Positions 7,340-16,038 of a stretch of 64,000 nucleotides of DNA are shown piece after piece (position 1 is the first letter of the stretch; the number at the start of each line of letters is the position of its first letter). The stretch covers positions 1 to 64,000 of the forward strand of contig CAZYHC010000001.1 of NCBI GenBank assembly GCA_964646625.1, written 5' to 3'. Position numbers and translations under genes: made by a program. A model generated the notes under the pieces. That model saw only the letters and a list, made by a program, of their open reading frames with translations, had not been told where the DNA came from and made no database searches. This DNA comes from DAOULT01 sp964646625 (GTDB lineage Bacteria; Chloroflexota; Anaerolineae; CAZYHC01).

Positions 7340-8527
7340 ATGATTCTTCCCTGCCTGAAGCTTTCCAACGAAGAAAAGACCGTTCTGGTCACAGTTGGCG
7401 AGAAATTGGAGGCCGGCCGTGAGGTGCTGGTAGCCCGTTTACAAGAGATACTGCGAACCACTGTTTTCTCCAACCGGGGCTTCCTCCTTCCACGCTATCT
7501 GGACGGGATGGGCCAGGCCGAAATAGAAGTTTTTCTGCGCTTTCTAAAAACAACGGACGCAGCCGAGAGCGCAACCTGGGGAGCGAAGCTGGCCGACGAG
7601 GGGCTGGGAGTACAGTCGTTCATAGCCCTGGCTATAACTCTGCACCGGAGTTGTTTTGACCTCTTAGAAGCCGAGGACCGAGAGACGCTCAAGGTGGGCC
7701 TCAAAGCTGCAAGCATCCATCTGGTCTCCCTGACCATTGGCTTTCACGTTGCCATAGAGGATATCATCCGCAAGGAGCAGGCCGGCATCAGCCAGGCTTT
7801 GTATCAGACCCTCCTGGAAGAACGGCGACAGGCCCAGAACAGGCTTATTCACTCCGAAAAGCTGACTTCCCTGGGCCGCTTGACGGCCTCCATAGCCCAC
7901 GAACTCAGCAACCCCATCACCGGCCTCAAAATCTATTTTCAACATGCCCTCTCCCAATCGTCTGCCACCGACCCCAACCGGGAGTACCTGGAAGTCGGGG
8001 CAGACTACGTAGATCGGATGGCTAACTTGCTGAGGTACCTGCAAGATTTCTCCAGCCCCCCCCAGGACGAAAGAACCTCCATAGAGATCAACCAGGTGCT
8101 GGAAAGAGTGCTGACCTTCACCTACAAGCAATTAGAAGGGCTCGGGGTGGAAGTCATCAGGAGCTTGACCCCGCACCTGCCGCCGATCAGGGCTTCGGCC
8201 AGCCAGTTGGAACAGGTTTTTATGAACCTGATTATCAACGCCGCGGAATCTATGCCGGAGGGCGGCGAGTTGCGAGTTTCGACCAAACAAAACAGGCACG
8301 AAGAAGTTATAATCGAGTTTGCCGACACGGGGACGGGCATTTCGCCGGAGAACATGGGCAAGATTTTCGAGCCGTTCTTCACCACCAAGAAGGAGAGTGG
8401 AATCGGTCTGGGGCTGTCCATCAGCTACAGGATCGTGGAAGAACATGAAGGGAGCATGGAGGTGGAAAGCGAGGTAGGCAAAGGCAGTATTTTTCAGGTA
8501 AAGTTGCCCGTCCAGGCTGAACGTTGA
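7340..8527 (+). CDS. Cytoplasmic sensor histidine kinase with RsbRD-like N-terminus
   Basis: A 395-residue kinase. The N-terminal 150 residues are all-helical and resemble the non-heme-globin-like N-terminal domain of RsbR-type regulators (inference). A short coiled coil leads to the HisKA domain with the phospho-accepting His in SIAHELSNPITGL. The HATPase domain follows, with NLIINAAE (N box), DTGTGI (G1) and GIGLGLSI (G2). No membrane segment is visible, so it senses a cytoplasmic signal or partner. No response regulator gene adjoins; the nearest is at 61425. GGGAGGAG precedes the ATG. Confidence 0.85.
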   Translation: MILPCLKLSNEEKTVLVTVGEKLEAGREVLVARLQEILRTTVFSNRGFLLPRYLDGMGQAEIEVFLRFLKTTDAAESATWGAKLADEGLGVQSFIALAITLHRSCFDLLEAEDRETLKVGLKAASIHLVSLTIGFHVAIEDIIRKEQAGISQALYQTLLEERRQAQNRLIHSEKLTSLGRLTASIAHELSNPITGLKIYFQHALSQSSATDPNREYLEVGADYVDRMANLLRYLQDFSSPPQDERTSIEINQVLERVLTFTYKQLEGLGVEVIRSLTPHLPPIRASASQLEQVFMNLIINAAESMPEGGELRVSTKQNRHEEVIIEFADTGTGISPENMGKIFEPFFTTKKESGIGLGLSISYRIVEEHEGSMEVESEVGKGSIFQVKLPVQAER

Positions 8528-8537
8528 TAACGTTACC

Positions 8538-8570
8538 AGGTGCCTGGCACTTTAGAAGTGCCAGGCACCT
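8538..8570. repeat. AGGTGCCTGGCACTT palindrome, copy 4
   Basis: AGGTGCCTGGCACTTTAG with mirror GAAGTGCCAGGCACCT, a near-perfect stem between the kinase stop codon and the xylulokinase ribosome binding site. Confidence 0.85.
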
Positions 8571-8592
8571 AACACGAAGGAGGCGCTACAAG

Positions 8593-10122
8593 ATGGCACA
8601 TCTGCTGGGTATTGACATCGGGACAACAGGGAGCAAGGCGCTGCTCATCGACGAAAATGGAAAAGTGGTGGCCAGCGCCACCACGGAATATCCCATGTAC
8701 ACCCCCCAACCTCTCTGGGCCGAGCAGAACCCGGAGGACTGGTGGCAGGCCACGATAACCAGCCTCAAACAGGTGTTGAAGGGACGTGACGCGGCCGAGG
8801 TCAAGGGCCTGGGCCTCACCGGCCAGATGCACGGCCTGGTGCTCCTGGACCAAGCGGGCCGGGTGCTCCGCCCCTGCATCATGTGGAACGACCAGCGCAC
8901 CGGCCAACAGTGCGCGGACATCACCGCCAGGATCGGGGCCAAACGATTGTTGGAGCTGACGGGCAACCCCGTTCTGCCCGGCTTCACTGCTCCCAAAATC
9001 GTCTGGGTGCGCGAACACGAACCCCAGGTCTACCACAAAGCGGCCAGGGTGCTCTTGCCCAAAGATTACATCCGTTACCGGCTGACCGGCGAATTTGCCA
9101 CCGAAGTATCCGGGGCCTCGGGCACCTCCCTGCTGGACGTGCGGAAGCGCGACTGGTCCCAGGAAGTGCTGAACGCCCTGGACATCCCGGCCGCGTGGCT
9201 GCCGAAGTGCTACGAGTCCCCGCTGGTGAGCGGCCAGATCAGCAGCCCGGCCATGGAGGCCACCGGGCTGAAGGCCGGTACGCCGGTGGTGGGTGGGGGC
9301 GGCGACCAGGCGGCCCAGGCCGTGGGCAGTGGCATTATCGAGGCGGGGCTGGTGTCTGTCACCTCCGGCACTTCGGGAGTGGTGTTTGCCTCCACCGACG
9401 AGCTCCTGGTGGAGCCTGAGGGGCGATTGCACGCTTTCTGTCACGCCGTGCCGGGCAAGTGGCACCTGATGGGAGTGATGCTCTCGGCCGGAGGGTCGCT
9501 GCGCTGGCTAAGAGATACCATCGGGCAACCGGAAAAAGACGTGGCGGCCCTGATTGGCAGGGACCCCTACGAATTACTGACCGCCGAGGCGGCCCAGGCC
9601 CCGGTGGGGAGCGAGGGACTGTTTTTCCTGCCCTACCTGACCGGCGAGCGCACCCCCTACCCCGACCCTTACGCCCGCGGGGTGTTCATGGGCCTGACCC
9701 TGCGTCATGGCAAGGCTCATCTGGTGCGGGCCGTGCTGGAAGGGGTAGCCTACGGCCTGCGCGACTCCCTGGAACTGATGAGAAACCTGGGCCTGGAGCT
9801 CAGGCAGGTGCGGGCCTCCGGGGGAGGGGCCCGCAGCGAACTGTGGCGGCAGATTCAAACCGACATCTTCGGGGTGGAGATGGTGACCATCAACGTCACC
9901 GAGGGCGCGGCTTATGGGGCGGCCCTCCTGGCCGGGGTGGGAGCCGGCCTTTACGCCAGCGTGGAGGAAGCCTGTAGCCGCACCATCCGCGTCGTGGAAC
10001 GCACCGAGCCTGTGGCCCAGAACGTGACTGTATACGGCCAGTATTATCCCGTTTATGGCGCTCTGTACCTGGCTCTGAAACCCCACTTCGACCGGGTGGC
10101 GGAGATCGTGGCCAAACATTAA
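8593..10122 (+). CDS. xylB: Xylulokinase
   Basis: Phosphorylates D-xylulose (or a close ketose) at the 5-position with ATP, feeding the pentose phosphate pathway. The 509-residue length is normal for the FGGY family. Motifs are GIDIGTTGSKALL (phosphate 1), LTGQMHGLVLLD (the QMHG signature that separates xylulokinases from other FGGY kinases), WNDQRT, GGGDQAA, and the C-terminal ASGGGARSELW. I start at 8593, where GAAGGAGGCG lies upstream; the longer open frame would read through a palindromic repeat. A PfkB kinase gene follows at 21 bp. It probably acts with the preceding sugar importer. Confidence 0.9.
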   Translation: MAHLLGIDIGTTGSKALLIDENGKVVASATTEYPMYTPQPLWAEQNPEDWWQATITSLKQVLKGRDAAEVKGLGLTGQMHGLVLLDQAGRVLRPCIMWNDQRTGQQCADITARIGAKRLLELTGNPVLPGFTAPKIVWVREHEPQVYHKAARVLLPKDYIRYRLTGEFATEVSGASGTSLLDVRKRDWSQEVLNALDIPAAWLPKCYESPLVSGQISSPAMEATGLKAGTPVVGGGGDQAAQAVGSGIIEAGLVSVTSGTSGVVFASTDELLVEPEGRLHAFCHAVPGKWHLMGVMLSAGGSLRWLRDTIGQPEKDVAALIGRDPYELLTAEAAQAPVGSEGLFFLPYLTGERTPYPDPYARGVFMGLTLRHGKAHLVRAVLEGVAYGLRDSLELMRNLGLELRQVRASGGGARSELWRQIQTDIFGVEMVTINVTEGAAYGAALLAGVGAGLYASVEEACSRTIRVVERTEPVAQNVTVYGQYYPVYGALYLALKPHFDRVAEIVAKH

Positions 10123-10142
10123 GGGAACAGGGAGAGGAGAAC

Positions 10143-11096
10143 ATGGTTGACGTTTTATGCCTGGGCATCATGGTGGCCGACGTGGTGGCCCGACCGCTGA
10201 CAGAATTGCCCGCAAGAGGCCGGCTGATTCTGGTCGATCAGATGGAACTGCATACCGGCGGGTGCGCCGTCAACTCCGGCATCGCCCTGGCCAAGATGGG
10301 GATCAAAACGGGGGTGATGGGCAAGGTCGGCCAGGATGGCTTTGGCGACTTCGTCATCAGCGAGCTGAAGAAGTACGGTCTGGAAACGGCCGGCGTGCGG
10401 CGCGACCCGGTGACCAACACCTCGGCCACGATGGTTATGGTCGATCCCGATGGCGAACGGCGTTTTGTCCACTACCTGGGGGCCAACGCCGAACTGGTGG
10501 AAGAGGACATCGACCTGGCACTGATAGGCCAGGCTAAAATCTTACACGTGGCCGGGTCCCTGGTGATGCCCAGGATCGACGGCCAGCCTACCGCCAACGT
10601 CCTGCGCCAGGCCCAGGAGATGGGGGTCACCACCGGCCTGGATACCGTCTGGGACGCCAGGGGACGCTGGATGGAACTCATCGGCCCCTGCTTGCCCTAC
10701 ACCGATTATTTCCTGCCCAGCCTGGAAGAGGCCCGCCAACTGACCGGGCAGCAAGAACCATCCGCCATCGCCGATGAATTCCTGGAGCGGGGCGTCAAAG
10801 TGGTGGGCCTGAAGATGGGCGAGGCCGGTTGTTACCTCAAGACCGCCGACCAGGAACTATACCTGCCTGCCTACCAGGTGGAGGCCGTGGATGCCACCGG
10901 CGCCGGCGATGCCTTTGTGGCCGGTTTCTTCGCCGGAGTGATCCAGGGCTGGGACCTGGAACGGATAGGACGCCTGGCTAATGCCGCAGGTGCGTTGTGC
11001 GTGACCGCGGTGGGCGCCACTACGGGCGTGAAGTCCCTGGAAGAAACGCTGGCCTTCATGAAAAAGGCCAGGTTAAAGGAGGGGAGCAGGGAATAG
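10143..11096 (+). CDS. PfkB-family carbohydrate kinase
   Basis: A 317-residue ribokinase-like sugar kinase. Typical motifs are GGCAVNSGIALAKMG (substrate site) and DATGAGDAFVAGF (anion hole and catalytic Asp). It lies 21 bp after xylulokinase with AGAGGAG before the ATG and is the last gene before a terminator, so the two kinases are very likely co-expressed. The substrate could be a sugar, a sugar phosphate or a nucleoside; the sequence does not decide. Confidence 0.85.
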   Translation: MVDVLCLGIMVADVVARPLTELPARGRLILVDQMELHTGGCAVNSGIALAKMGIKTGVMGKVGQDGFGDFVISELKKYGLETAGVRRDPVTNTSATMVMVDPDGERRFVHYLGANAELVEEDIDLALIGQAKILHVAGSLVMPRIDGQPTANVLRQAQEMGVTTGLDTVWDARGRWMELIGPCLPYTDYFLPSLEEARQLTGQQEPSAIADEFLERGVKVVGLKMGEAGCYLKTADQELYLPAYQVEAVDATGAGDAFVAGFFAGVIQGWDLERIGRLANAAGALCVTAVGATTGVKSLEETLAFMKKARLKEGSRE

Positions 11097-11124
11097 GGAC
11101 TGGGGAGTAGGGATTTCGAGGCAC

Positions 11125-11162
11125 AAAAAGCCCCCTGTCTCTTTCTGGGGCAGGGGGCTTTC
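11125..11162 (+). terminator. Rho-independent terminator after the carbohydrate operon
   Basis: Stem AGCCCCCTG (11129-11137) / CAGGGGGCT (11151-11159), followed by TTCGCATTTTT. On the other strand AAAAAG becomes a T run, so it may also terminate the convergent gene ending at 11182. Confidence 0.75.
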
Positions 11163-11181
11163 GCATTTTTAAGAGAAGGGT

Positions 11182-11529
11182 TCAGTCTGTCTTACCTTTT
11201 TCCTCCACCAACTGGTCCAGATACCACCACCAATGCTCTTTCGGATCGTCGCGGTAAATGTGCTTAAAAAGTTGCAACTCATTGGTGAGGTAGTCGGCGT
11301 AATCCTTCAGCTTTTCGTCCAGGTCTTCTATTTCCTTCAAGATAGCCTCGTCCACGTTTCCGTCAAGCTGTTCCAGCGCCCATTGGATGTCATCGCGGCA
11401 AGATATATAAGCCCCGGCCTCGAAAGCATCCCATATCTCCATACGATTGATAAAGCGACGATAGAAATTTAAATCAACTTGTAGCTCGTGAAGAGGATCC
11501 TTCTCGTGTTCTTCATGGAATTCAGACAT
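11182..11529 (-). CDS. Small acidic hypothetical protein (115 aa)
   Basis: A strongly acidic, helical protein rich in Glu/Asp and aromatic residues (LNFYRRF, EHWWWYLDQL). There is no signal peptide or membrane segment and I do not recognise the family. The ATG at 11529 has GAGGT seven bases upstream; a GTG three codons earlier overlaps that site and is less likely. It has a consensus promoter (11632-11660) that is back-to-back with the promoter of the next gene. Confidence 0.6.
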   Translation of the reverse strand: MSEFHEEHEKDPLHELQVDLNFYRRFINRMEIWDAFEAGAYISCRDDIQWALEQLDGNVDEAILKEIEDLDEKLKDYADYLTNELQLFKHIYRDDPKEHWWWYLDQLVEEKGKTD

Positions 11530-11631
11530 GGTTACCACCTCACTCCAACAAAGAATTTCCCCTGGCGTCCCCAGCGCTCACAATACTTTTTACCCTTCTT
11601 CATCCGCATACAGGCGAATATCCACATTTTT

Positions 11632-11660
11632 ATTATATACCGCTTTCGGCTGCCTGTCAA
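11632..11660 (-). promoter_or_regulatory. Consensus promoter of the 115-aa protein gene
   Basis: On the minus strand: TTGACA (11660-11655), 17-bp spacer, TATAAT (11637-11632). Its -35 box forms half of the perfect palindrome TGTCAACGTTGACA (11655-11668) shared with the divergent promoter. Confidence 0.75.
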
Positions 11661-11662
11661 CG

Positions 11663-11692
11663 TTGACAGCCAGCCTGGAGTTGTGATATTAT
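11663..11692 (+). promoter_or_regulatory. Promoter of the repeat-protein gene
   Basis: TTGACA (11663-11668), 18-bp spacer, TATTAT (11687-11692). The two divergent -35 boxes are only two bases apart and form one 14-bp palindrome, so the promoters may compete or share an operator. Confidence 0.65.
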
Positions 11693-11721
11693 AAGACCAA
11701 CTTCGGCAAAGGACAGGGACC

Positions 11722-13260
11722 GTGCGCAACATCGGAGGAAGCACCCTAAAGCGTCTACCGGCCGTCTGGCTCGTTGCTCTGGCAGCCCTTTTCGTGATGG
11801 GCGTAACAGTTTTTGGGGCGGTGGGTTGGGCGGCATGGACGGAGAACGGCCTGGCCGTCTGCGACGAGCAGGGCACTCAAAAGGCGGCCCGGTTGATGAG
11901 CGACGGGGTGAGCGGAGCGATCTTCGTCTGGCAGGATTATCGGGGGGTCAGCTACGACATCTATGCCCAATGGCTGCTGGCAGATGGGCACACCGCCTCG
12001 GGCTGGACGGCGGGGGGCGTGCCCATTTGCACCGCCGCCGGACACCAACATATGCCCCAGGTGGCGCCCGACGGAGCAGGCGGGGCGTTCATCGCCTGGT
12101 GGGACACCCGGGGCCTCAGCTACGACATCTATGCTCAACGCCTGCTCTCCAACGGGAGTATCGCCCCAGGCTGGCCGGCCACCGGCGCGGCCCTCTGCAC
12201 CGCGCCAGGACATCAATTCAAACCCCAACTGACGGACGACGGAGCAGGGGGAGCTATTGTCGCCTGGTACGACTACCGCCGCGGTGGTGCGCCCGACATC
12301 TACGCCCAACGGATAACCGGCGGTGGCGCCCCGGCCTGGAGCACGAATGGCATCACCGTCTGCGCCGCACTGGGTGGACAATACGACCCCCAGATCGTTG
12401 GCGATGGGGCGGGCGGCGCCATTGTTATCTGGGAGGATGTCCGCAGCACCGCTTACAATATCTACGCCCAGCGGGTGCTTGCCGATGGCCGCACCGCCTG
12501 GCTCACGGATGGCATTCCCATCAGCCTTACGACCAGCATCCAGTACGCTCCCCGGTTGGTAAGCGATGGGACAGGGGGAGCCATCGTCGCCTGGGAGGAG
12601 CATCTCGGCGGCGGCGCGGCGGACATCTACGCCCAGCGAGTGCTTTCCGACGGCACCCCCGCGCCGGGCTGGCCGCCCAATGGGCTGGCCGTCTGCTCTG
12701 CGCTACATGCCCAGTGGGCCCCCCAACTGATAAGCGACGGGCGGGGCGGGGCCATCGTCGCCTGGGAGGATTACCGTAGCCCCCTCCCCGACACCCGTAT
12801 TTATGCCCAGCGGGTGCTCTCGGATAGCAGCCTCGCTCCGGGCTGGCCCACCGATGGCCTGCCCGTCTGTCCCGCGCCGGGCGGTCAATACACCCCCCAA
12901 TTAGTCGAGGATGGGGCCGGCGGGGCCATCATCGCCTGGAAAGACGCCCGCCGCGGCAATTATGACATCCTGGCCCAGCGGGTGCTGACCGATGGCACCC
13001 TGGCCTGGATGCGTCCTGCCCTGTCCCCCACCAACACTCATGGGATCACCATCTGCGCCGCCACAGGAGATCAGGACAACCCCCAACTGGTGACCAGCTT
13101 CCAGGGCCAGTCGGCGGCTATCGTCGCCTGGCGCGACTCCCGCACCAGCGACCCCGACCTCTACGCCCAACGGATCGTGAGCCTCGACCGGGGGGCGCTC
13201 ATGCCCCTCCTGGTGCACAATGCGCCATTCACTACCACCGTCTCCAGTCCACAACCCTGA
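11722..13260 (+). CDS. Secreted protein with eight ~52-residue propeller-like repeats
   Basis: A 512-residue exported protein. After a GTG start and an N-terminal hydrophobic signal segment (AVWLVALAALFVMGVTVF) come eight repeats. Each contains a core like GAGGAIVAWEDYR, then YDIYAQRVLSDG, then W..NG..VC. The pattern of strands ending in a W-x-D motif suggests a beta-propeller, with a predicted eight blades. Adjacent repeats are similar to one another, so the array probably grew by internal duplication. No catalytic motif is visible. A surface or extracellular binding role is inferred. It ends in a short hydrophobic/Thr-Ser tail. Confidence 0.7.
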   Translation: MRNIGGSTLKRLPAVWLVALAALFVMGVTVFGAVGWAAWTENGLAVCDEQGTQKAARLMSDGVSGAIFVWQDYRGVSYDIYAQWLLADGHTASGWTAGGVPICTAAGHQHMPQVAPDGAGGAFIAWWDTRGLSYDIYAQRLLSNGSIAPGWPATGAALCTAPGHQFKPQLTDDGAGGAIVAWYDYRRGGAPDIYAQRITGGGAPAWSTNGITVCAALGGQYDPQIVGDGAGGAIVIWEDVRSTAYNIYAQRVLADGRTAWLTDGIPISLTTSIQYAPRLVSDGTGGAIVAWEEHLGGGAADIYAQRVLSDGTPAPGWPPNGLAVCSALHAQWAPQLISDGRGGAIVAWEDYRSPLPDTRIYAQRVLSDSSLAPGWPTDGLPVCPAPGGQYTPQLVEDGAGGAIIAWKDARRGNYDILAQRVLTDGTLAWMRPALSPTNTHGITICAATGDQDNPQLVTSFQGQSAAIVAWRDSRTSDPDLYAQRIVSLDRGALMPLLVHNAPFTTTVSSPQP

Positions 13261-13277
13261 AGGCGGCGCATGATCAC

Positions 13278-13310
13278 AGGGGCCTGGCACTTTGGAAGTG
13301 CCAGGCCCCT
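13278..13310. repeat. AGGTGCCTGGCACTT palindrome, copy 5
   Basis: AGGGGCCTGGCACTTTGG with mirror GAAGTGCCAGGCCCCT; the outer T-A pair of copy 1 is replaced by G-C on both arms, so the stem is kept. Confidence 0.85.
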
Positions 13311-13335
13311 GATGACCGCCCAGCCGCCGCTTTAC

Positions 13336-13364
13336 TTGACTATTACGGAGGAGACCGGTATAAT
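13336..13364 (+). promoter_or_regulatory. Promoter of the 13400/13828 gene pair
   Basis: TTGACT (13336-13341), 17-bp spacer, TATAAT (13359-13364). Transcription would start near 13371, giving a short leader before the ATG at 13400. Confidence 0.7.
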
Positions 13365-13399
13365 TGGAGTATCATGGAGTACCATTCTGGAGGCTGATA

Positions 13400-13831
13400 A
13401 TGACCCCTGAAGATGAACTTGAATCCCGCAAGCACCTGGCGGCGGAAATGATCCTGGACCACGAAGGGTTGACCGACGACCTGGTGGATGAAGAGGCCCA
13501 GGCCCTCATCAATTGGGCCATTGGCCGGATGGAGACTTTCGTCCCGAATACCGCCGGCCTCGGCGACGAGGAAGCCCGGGCGACCATCGAGCAGGAGGCC
13601 AGCCGGGTGCGGCGCACCATGCGAGACATCAACCGCCGCGTTGGGCGGGGGGATATCGCCTCGGCCACCACCTTAGACGAGGTGCGCCGCCTGACCGCCC
13701 TGGCCGATGAAGAATGGCAGGCAAACCAGGTCACCTCCTCGTCCCCCGAACCGGAAAAACCGCCTGCCGAGGTCCCTGGCTTGAAGCGATTGCTGAACCA
13801 ACTCTTTGGAAAGAAAGGAGAACCCTCGTGA
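13400..13831 (+). CDS. Hypothetical acidic helical protein (143 aa)
   Basis: Soluble and mostly helical, with several charged segments (LVDEEAQALINWAIGRMETF, then ATIEQEASRVRRTMRDI) and a Pro-rich linker before a C-terminal basic helix (LKRLLNQLFGKKGE). I do not recognise the family. The start at 13400 has TGGAGG nine bases upstream and fits the promoter at 13336. Its stop codon overlaps the GTG start of the phospholipase D-like gene (GTGA), so the two are translationally coupled and probably work together. Confidence 0.6.
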   Translation: MTPEDELESRKHLAAEMILDHEGLTDDLVDEEAQALINWAIGRMETFVPNTAGLGDEEARATIEQEASRVRRTMRDINRRVGRGDIASATTLDEVRRLTALADEEWQANQVTSSSPEPEKPPAEVPGLKRLLNQLFGKKGEPS

Positions 13832-15009
13832 CCAAAAAGCGTTCGACCAAGAAAAAAAGCTCCCAAAAGAAAAGCTCAGGGGAAAGCTCAAAGAAGCAGA
13901 CCATGCCCCTGGGTACGTTTATCCTGTTCGTCATCCTGGTGGCGGCCCTCTATCTCCTCCAGCAGTTTGGAATCATCGACCTGGGCCTCTTTCCGACTCC
14001 CACGCCGACCGGAATGCCGCCCACCACGATCACAAGAGGAGAACCCTCTGCGGGGTGGTACCAGGTCTATTTCACCACCCCCAAATATCCCGACGAGGAG
14101 AAAGACCACGTCGGCGGGCTGGATGAGAAACTGGCGGAGGCTGTCAGCAAAGCGGAGAGCAGCATCGACATTGCCGCCTACGAGTTCAACCTGGAAAACG
14201 TGGCCCAGGCTCTCGTCAAAGCCCACGAAAACGGCGTCCGCGTGCGCTTTGTGACCGACACCGACAACGTAGAAGAGGAAGCGATCAAGATGTTGGAGAA
14301 GGCCGGTATCCCCGTCGCCCAGGACGACCGTGGGGCCATCATGCACAACAAATTCGTGGTCATCGACAAAAAGGTAGTCTGGACCGGCTCCTGGAATCTG
14401 ACCGTCAACGGCACCTATCGTAATAACAACAACATGATGGTCATCAACTCGCCCGAACTGGCCGAAAACTACACCGAAGAGTTTGAGGAGATGTTTGCCG
14501 ACGAAGCCTTTGGCCCTACATCACCGTCCAACACCCCTCATCCTCAATTGACCATCAACGGGGTGCAGGTGGAGAACTACTTCGCTCCCGAGGACAAGGT
14601 GATGGATAAAATAGTGGCCCAACTGGAGAAGGCTCAGAAGAGCGTCCAGTTCATGGCCTTTTCCTTCACCGACGACCGCATGGGCCAGGTGTTGCGTGAC
14701 AAGGCCAAAGCCAACCTGAAGGTACAGGGCCTCTTCGAAAAGCGAGGTTCAGATACCCAATACAGCGAGTACGGTATCCTGAAGGAACAGAAGATAGACG
14801 TGCTGACCGACGCCAACAAGTATGTTTTGCATCACAAGGTCATCATTATAGATGAGGCGACCGTCATCCTGGGTTCGTTCAATTTCAGCAAAAACGCCGA
14901 CGAGTCCAACGACGAGAACATCCTCATCGTCCACGATGCGGGCGTAGCCAGCGAATATCTGGCTGAGTTTGATCGTCTTTACCAGCAGGCCGCCGCAATC
15001 GCCGAGTAG
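13828..15009 (+). CDS. Membrane-anchored phospholipase D-like protein
   Basis: A 393-residue member of the PLD/nuclease superfamily. It has a Lys/Ser-rich cytoplasmic N-terminus, one transmembrane segment (about residues 30-52, FILFVILVAALYLLQQF) and two PLD repeats. Each repeat has an HKD motif: MHNKFVVIDKK..GSWN and HHKVIIIDEA..GSFNFS. Two intact HKD motifs imply an active phosphodiesterase, acting on lipid headgroups or nucleic acid outside the membrane. GTG start at 13828 with AAAGGAGAA upstream; four-base overlap with the preceding gene. Relatives include cardiolipin-synthase-like and Nuc-type nucleases; the substrate is undecided. Confidence 0.85.
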   Translation: MTKKRSTKKKSSQKKSSGESSKKQTMPLGTFILFVILVAALYLLQQFGIIDLGLFPTPTPTGMPPTTITRGEPSAGWYQVYFTTPKYPDEEKDHVGGLDEKLAEAVSKAESSIDIAAYEFNLENVAQALVKAHENGVRVRFVTDTDNVEEEAIKMLEKAGIPVAQDDRGAIMHNKFVVIDKKVVWTGSWNLTVNGTYRNNNNMMVINSPELAENYTEEFEEMFADEAFGPTSPSNTPHPQLTINGVQVENYFAPEDKVMDKIVAQLEKAQKSVQFMAFSFTDDRMGQVLRDKAKANLKVQGLFEKRGSDTQYSEYGILKEQKIDVLTDANKYVLHHKVIIIDEATVILGSFNFSKNADESNDENILIVHDAGVASEYLAEFDRLYQQAAAIAE

Positions 15010-15068
15010 CTCGTTTCAGAGAGGCGGGGGTCTAACTTCTCGCCAATATACGCGCTGGCGGGGCGCTT

Positions 15069-15101
15069 GTAGTAACGACTCAAGTCGTTACTACTTTTTT
15101 T
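15069..15101 (+). terminator. Terminator after the phospholipase D-like gene
   Basis: Perfect 12-bp stem GTAGTAACGACT / AGTCGTTACTAC with a two-base centre, followed by TTTTTTT. Half of the same sequence (AAGTCGTTACTAC) occurs at 186-198, so it also belongs to a repeat family. Confidence 0.75.
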
Positions 15102-15981
15102 AAGTCTTGAGGGCGGCGGCTATGGCGGCGATGTGCTGCGGCGTGCTCCCGCAACAGCCGCCCACAATTTTGACCCCCAACTCCACGAAGCGCCGCGCAA
15201 ATTCGGCCATCTCGGCCGGGGTGACGTCGTACACCGTCCGCTCCCCTTCCATACGAGGCAAGCCGGCGTTAGGCTTAGCCATCAAAACGGCCTGGGGGTT
15301 GGCCTCTTTCATCTGGATAATGACCTGCACGGCATCCTCCAGGGTGCTGCCGCAATTAGCGCCGATAGCGGCCAGTCCCAGCGGGTATAAACCCTCCATC
15401 GCCTGACGAGGACTGACCCCCATCATGGTGTGCAGATGGGTATCGAAGCTCATGGTGCACACCACCGGCAGAGCGGTGGCGCTTTTGGCCCCTTCGATGG
15501 CGGCTTTGGCCTCGTCCAGGTCGCTCATGGTTTCCACCAGGATGGCGTCCACGCCGCCTTCGGCCAGGGCCGCGGCCTGTTCGGCGTAGGCTTTGAGTGC
15601 TTTTTCATACGTAAGGGGGCCCATAGGCTCCATGAGCTCTCCCGTCGGGCCCAGGTCGCCCATGACCAGTCGTTCGTTGTCTGCCTCCTGAGCGGCCTCT
15701 CTGGCCAGGGCCGCGGCTGCCTGATTAAACTCTTTCACCCTATCCGCCAGACCGAACTTGCCTAACTTGATGGAGGTGCCCCCAAAGGTATTGGTCAGGA
15801 TAATATCCGACCCGGCCTGCAAATAGGCCCGATATATAGCCTGCACCTGGTCGGGGTTGGTGACGTTCCACTCCTCTGGAGCGGTCCCGCTTTTCAACCC
15901 GGCGGCCTGGTACATCGTACCTGTCGCTCCGTCGGCGATCAGCACTTTTTCGGTTGACATTCGTTCGAGAAACCTGGACAT
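15100..15981 (-). CDS. Homocysteine S-methyltransferase family protein
   Basis: A 293-residue TIM barrel like the N-terminal homocysteine-binding domain of MetH and the BHMT/MmuM enzymes. The zinc thiolate ligands are present: Cys in GANCGST and the Cys pair in GGCCGSTP. The start ADGATGTMYQAAG is also typical. It stands alone without folate- or cobalamin-binding domains, so the methyl donor may be S-methylmethionine, betaine or a separate corrinoid protein. It lies downstream of purH on the same strand; a repeat separates them. Confidence 0.88.
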   Translation of the reverse strand: MSRFLERMSTEKVLIADGATGTMYQAAGLKSGTAPEEWNVTNPDQVQAIYRAYLQAGSDIILTNTFGGTSIKLGKFGLADRVKEFNQAAAALAREAAQEADNERLVMGDLGPTGELMEPMGPLTYEKALKAYAEQAAALAEGGVDAILVETMSDLDEAKAAIEGAKSATALPVVCTMSFDTHLHTMMGVSPRQAMEGLYPLGLAAIGANCGSTLEDAVQVIIQMKEANPQAVLMAKPNAGLPRMEGERTVYDVTPAEMAEFARRFVELGVKIVGGCCGSTPQHIAAIAAALKT

Positions 15982-15996
15982 CCTATCCCCCTCTCC

Positions 15997-16029
15997 AGGG
16001 GCCTGGCACTTTGGAAGTGCCGGGCACCC
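15997..16029. repeat. AGGTGCCTGGCACTT palindrome, copy 6
   Basis: AGGGGCCTGGCACTTTGG with mirror GAAGTGCCGGGCACCC, between purH and the homocysteine methyltransferase gene. Confidence 0.8.
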
Positions 16030-16038
16030 GATACTTTT

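Noticed and set aside
8538..8570. Palindromes as plain rho-independent terminators
   Set aside because: They lack T runs and occur also inside operons between co-directional genes, so a repeat-element origin is the better description.
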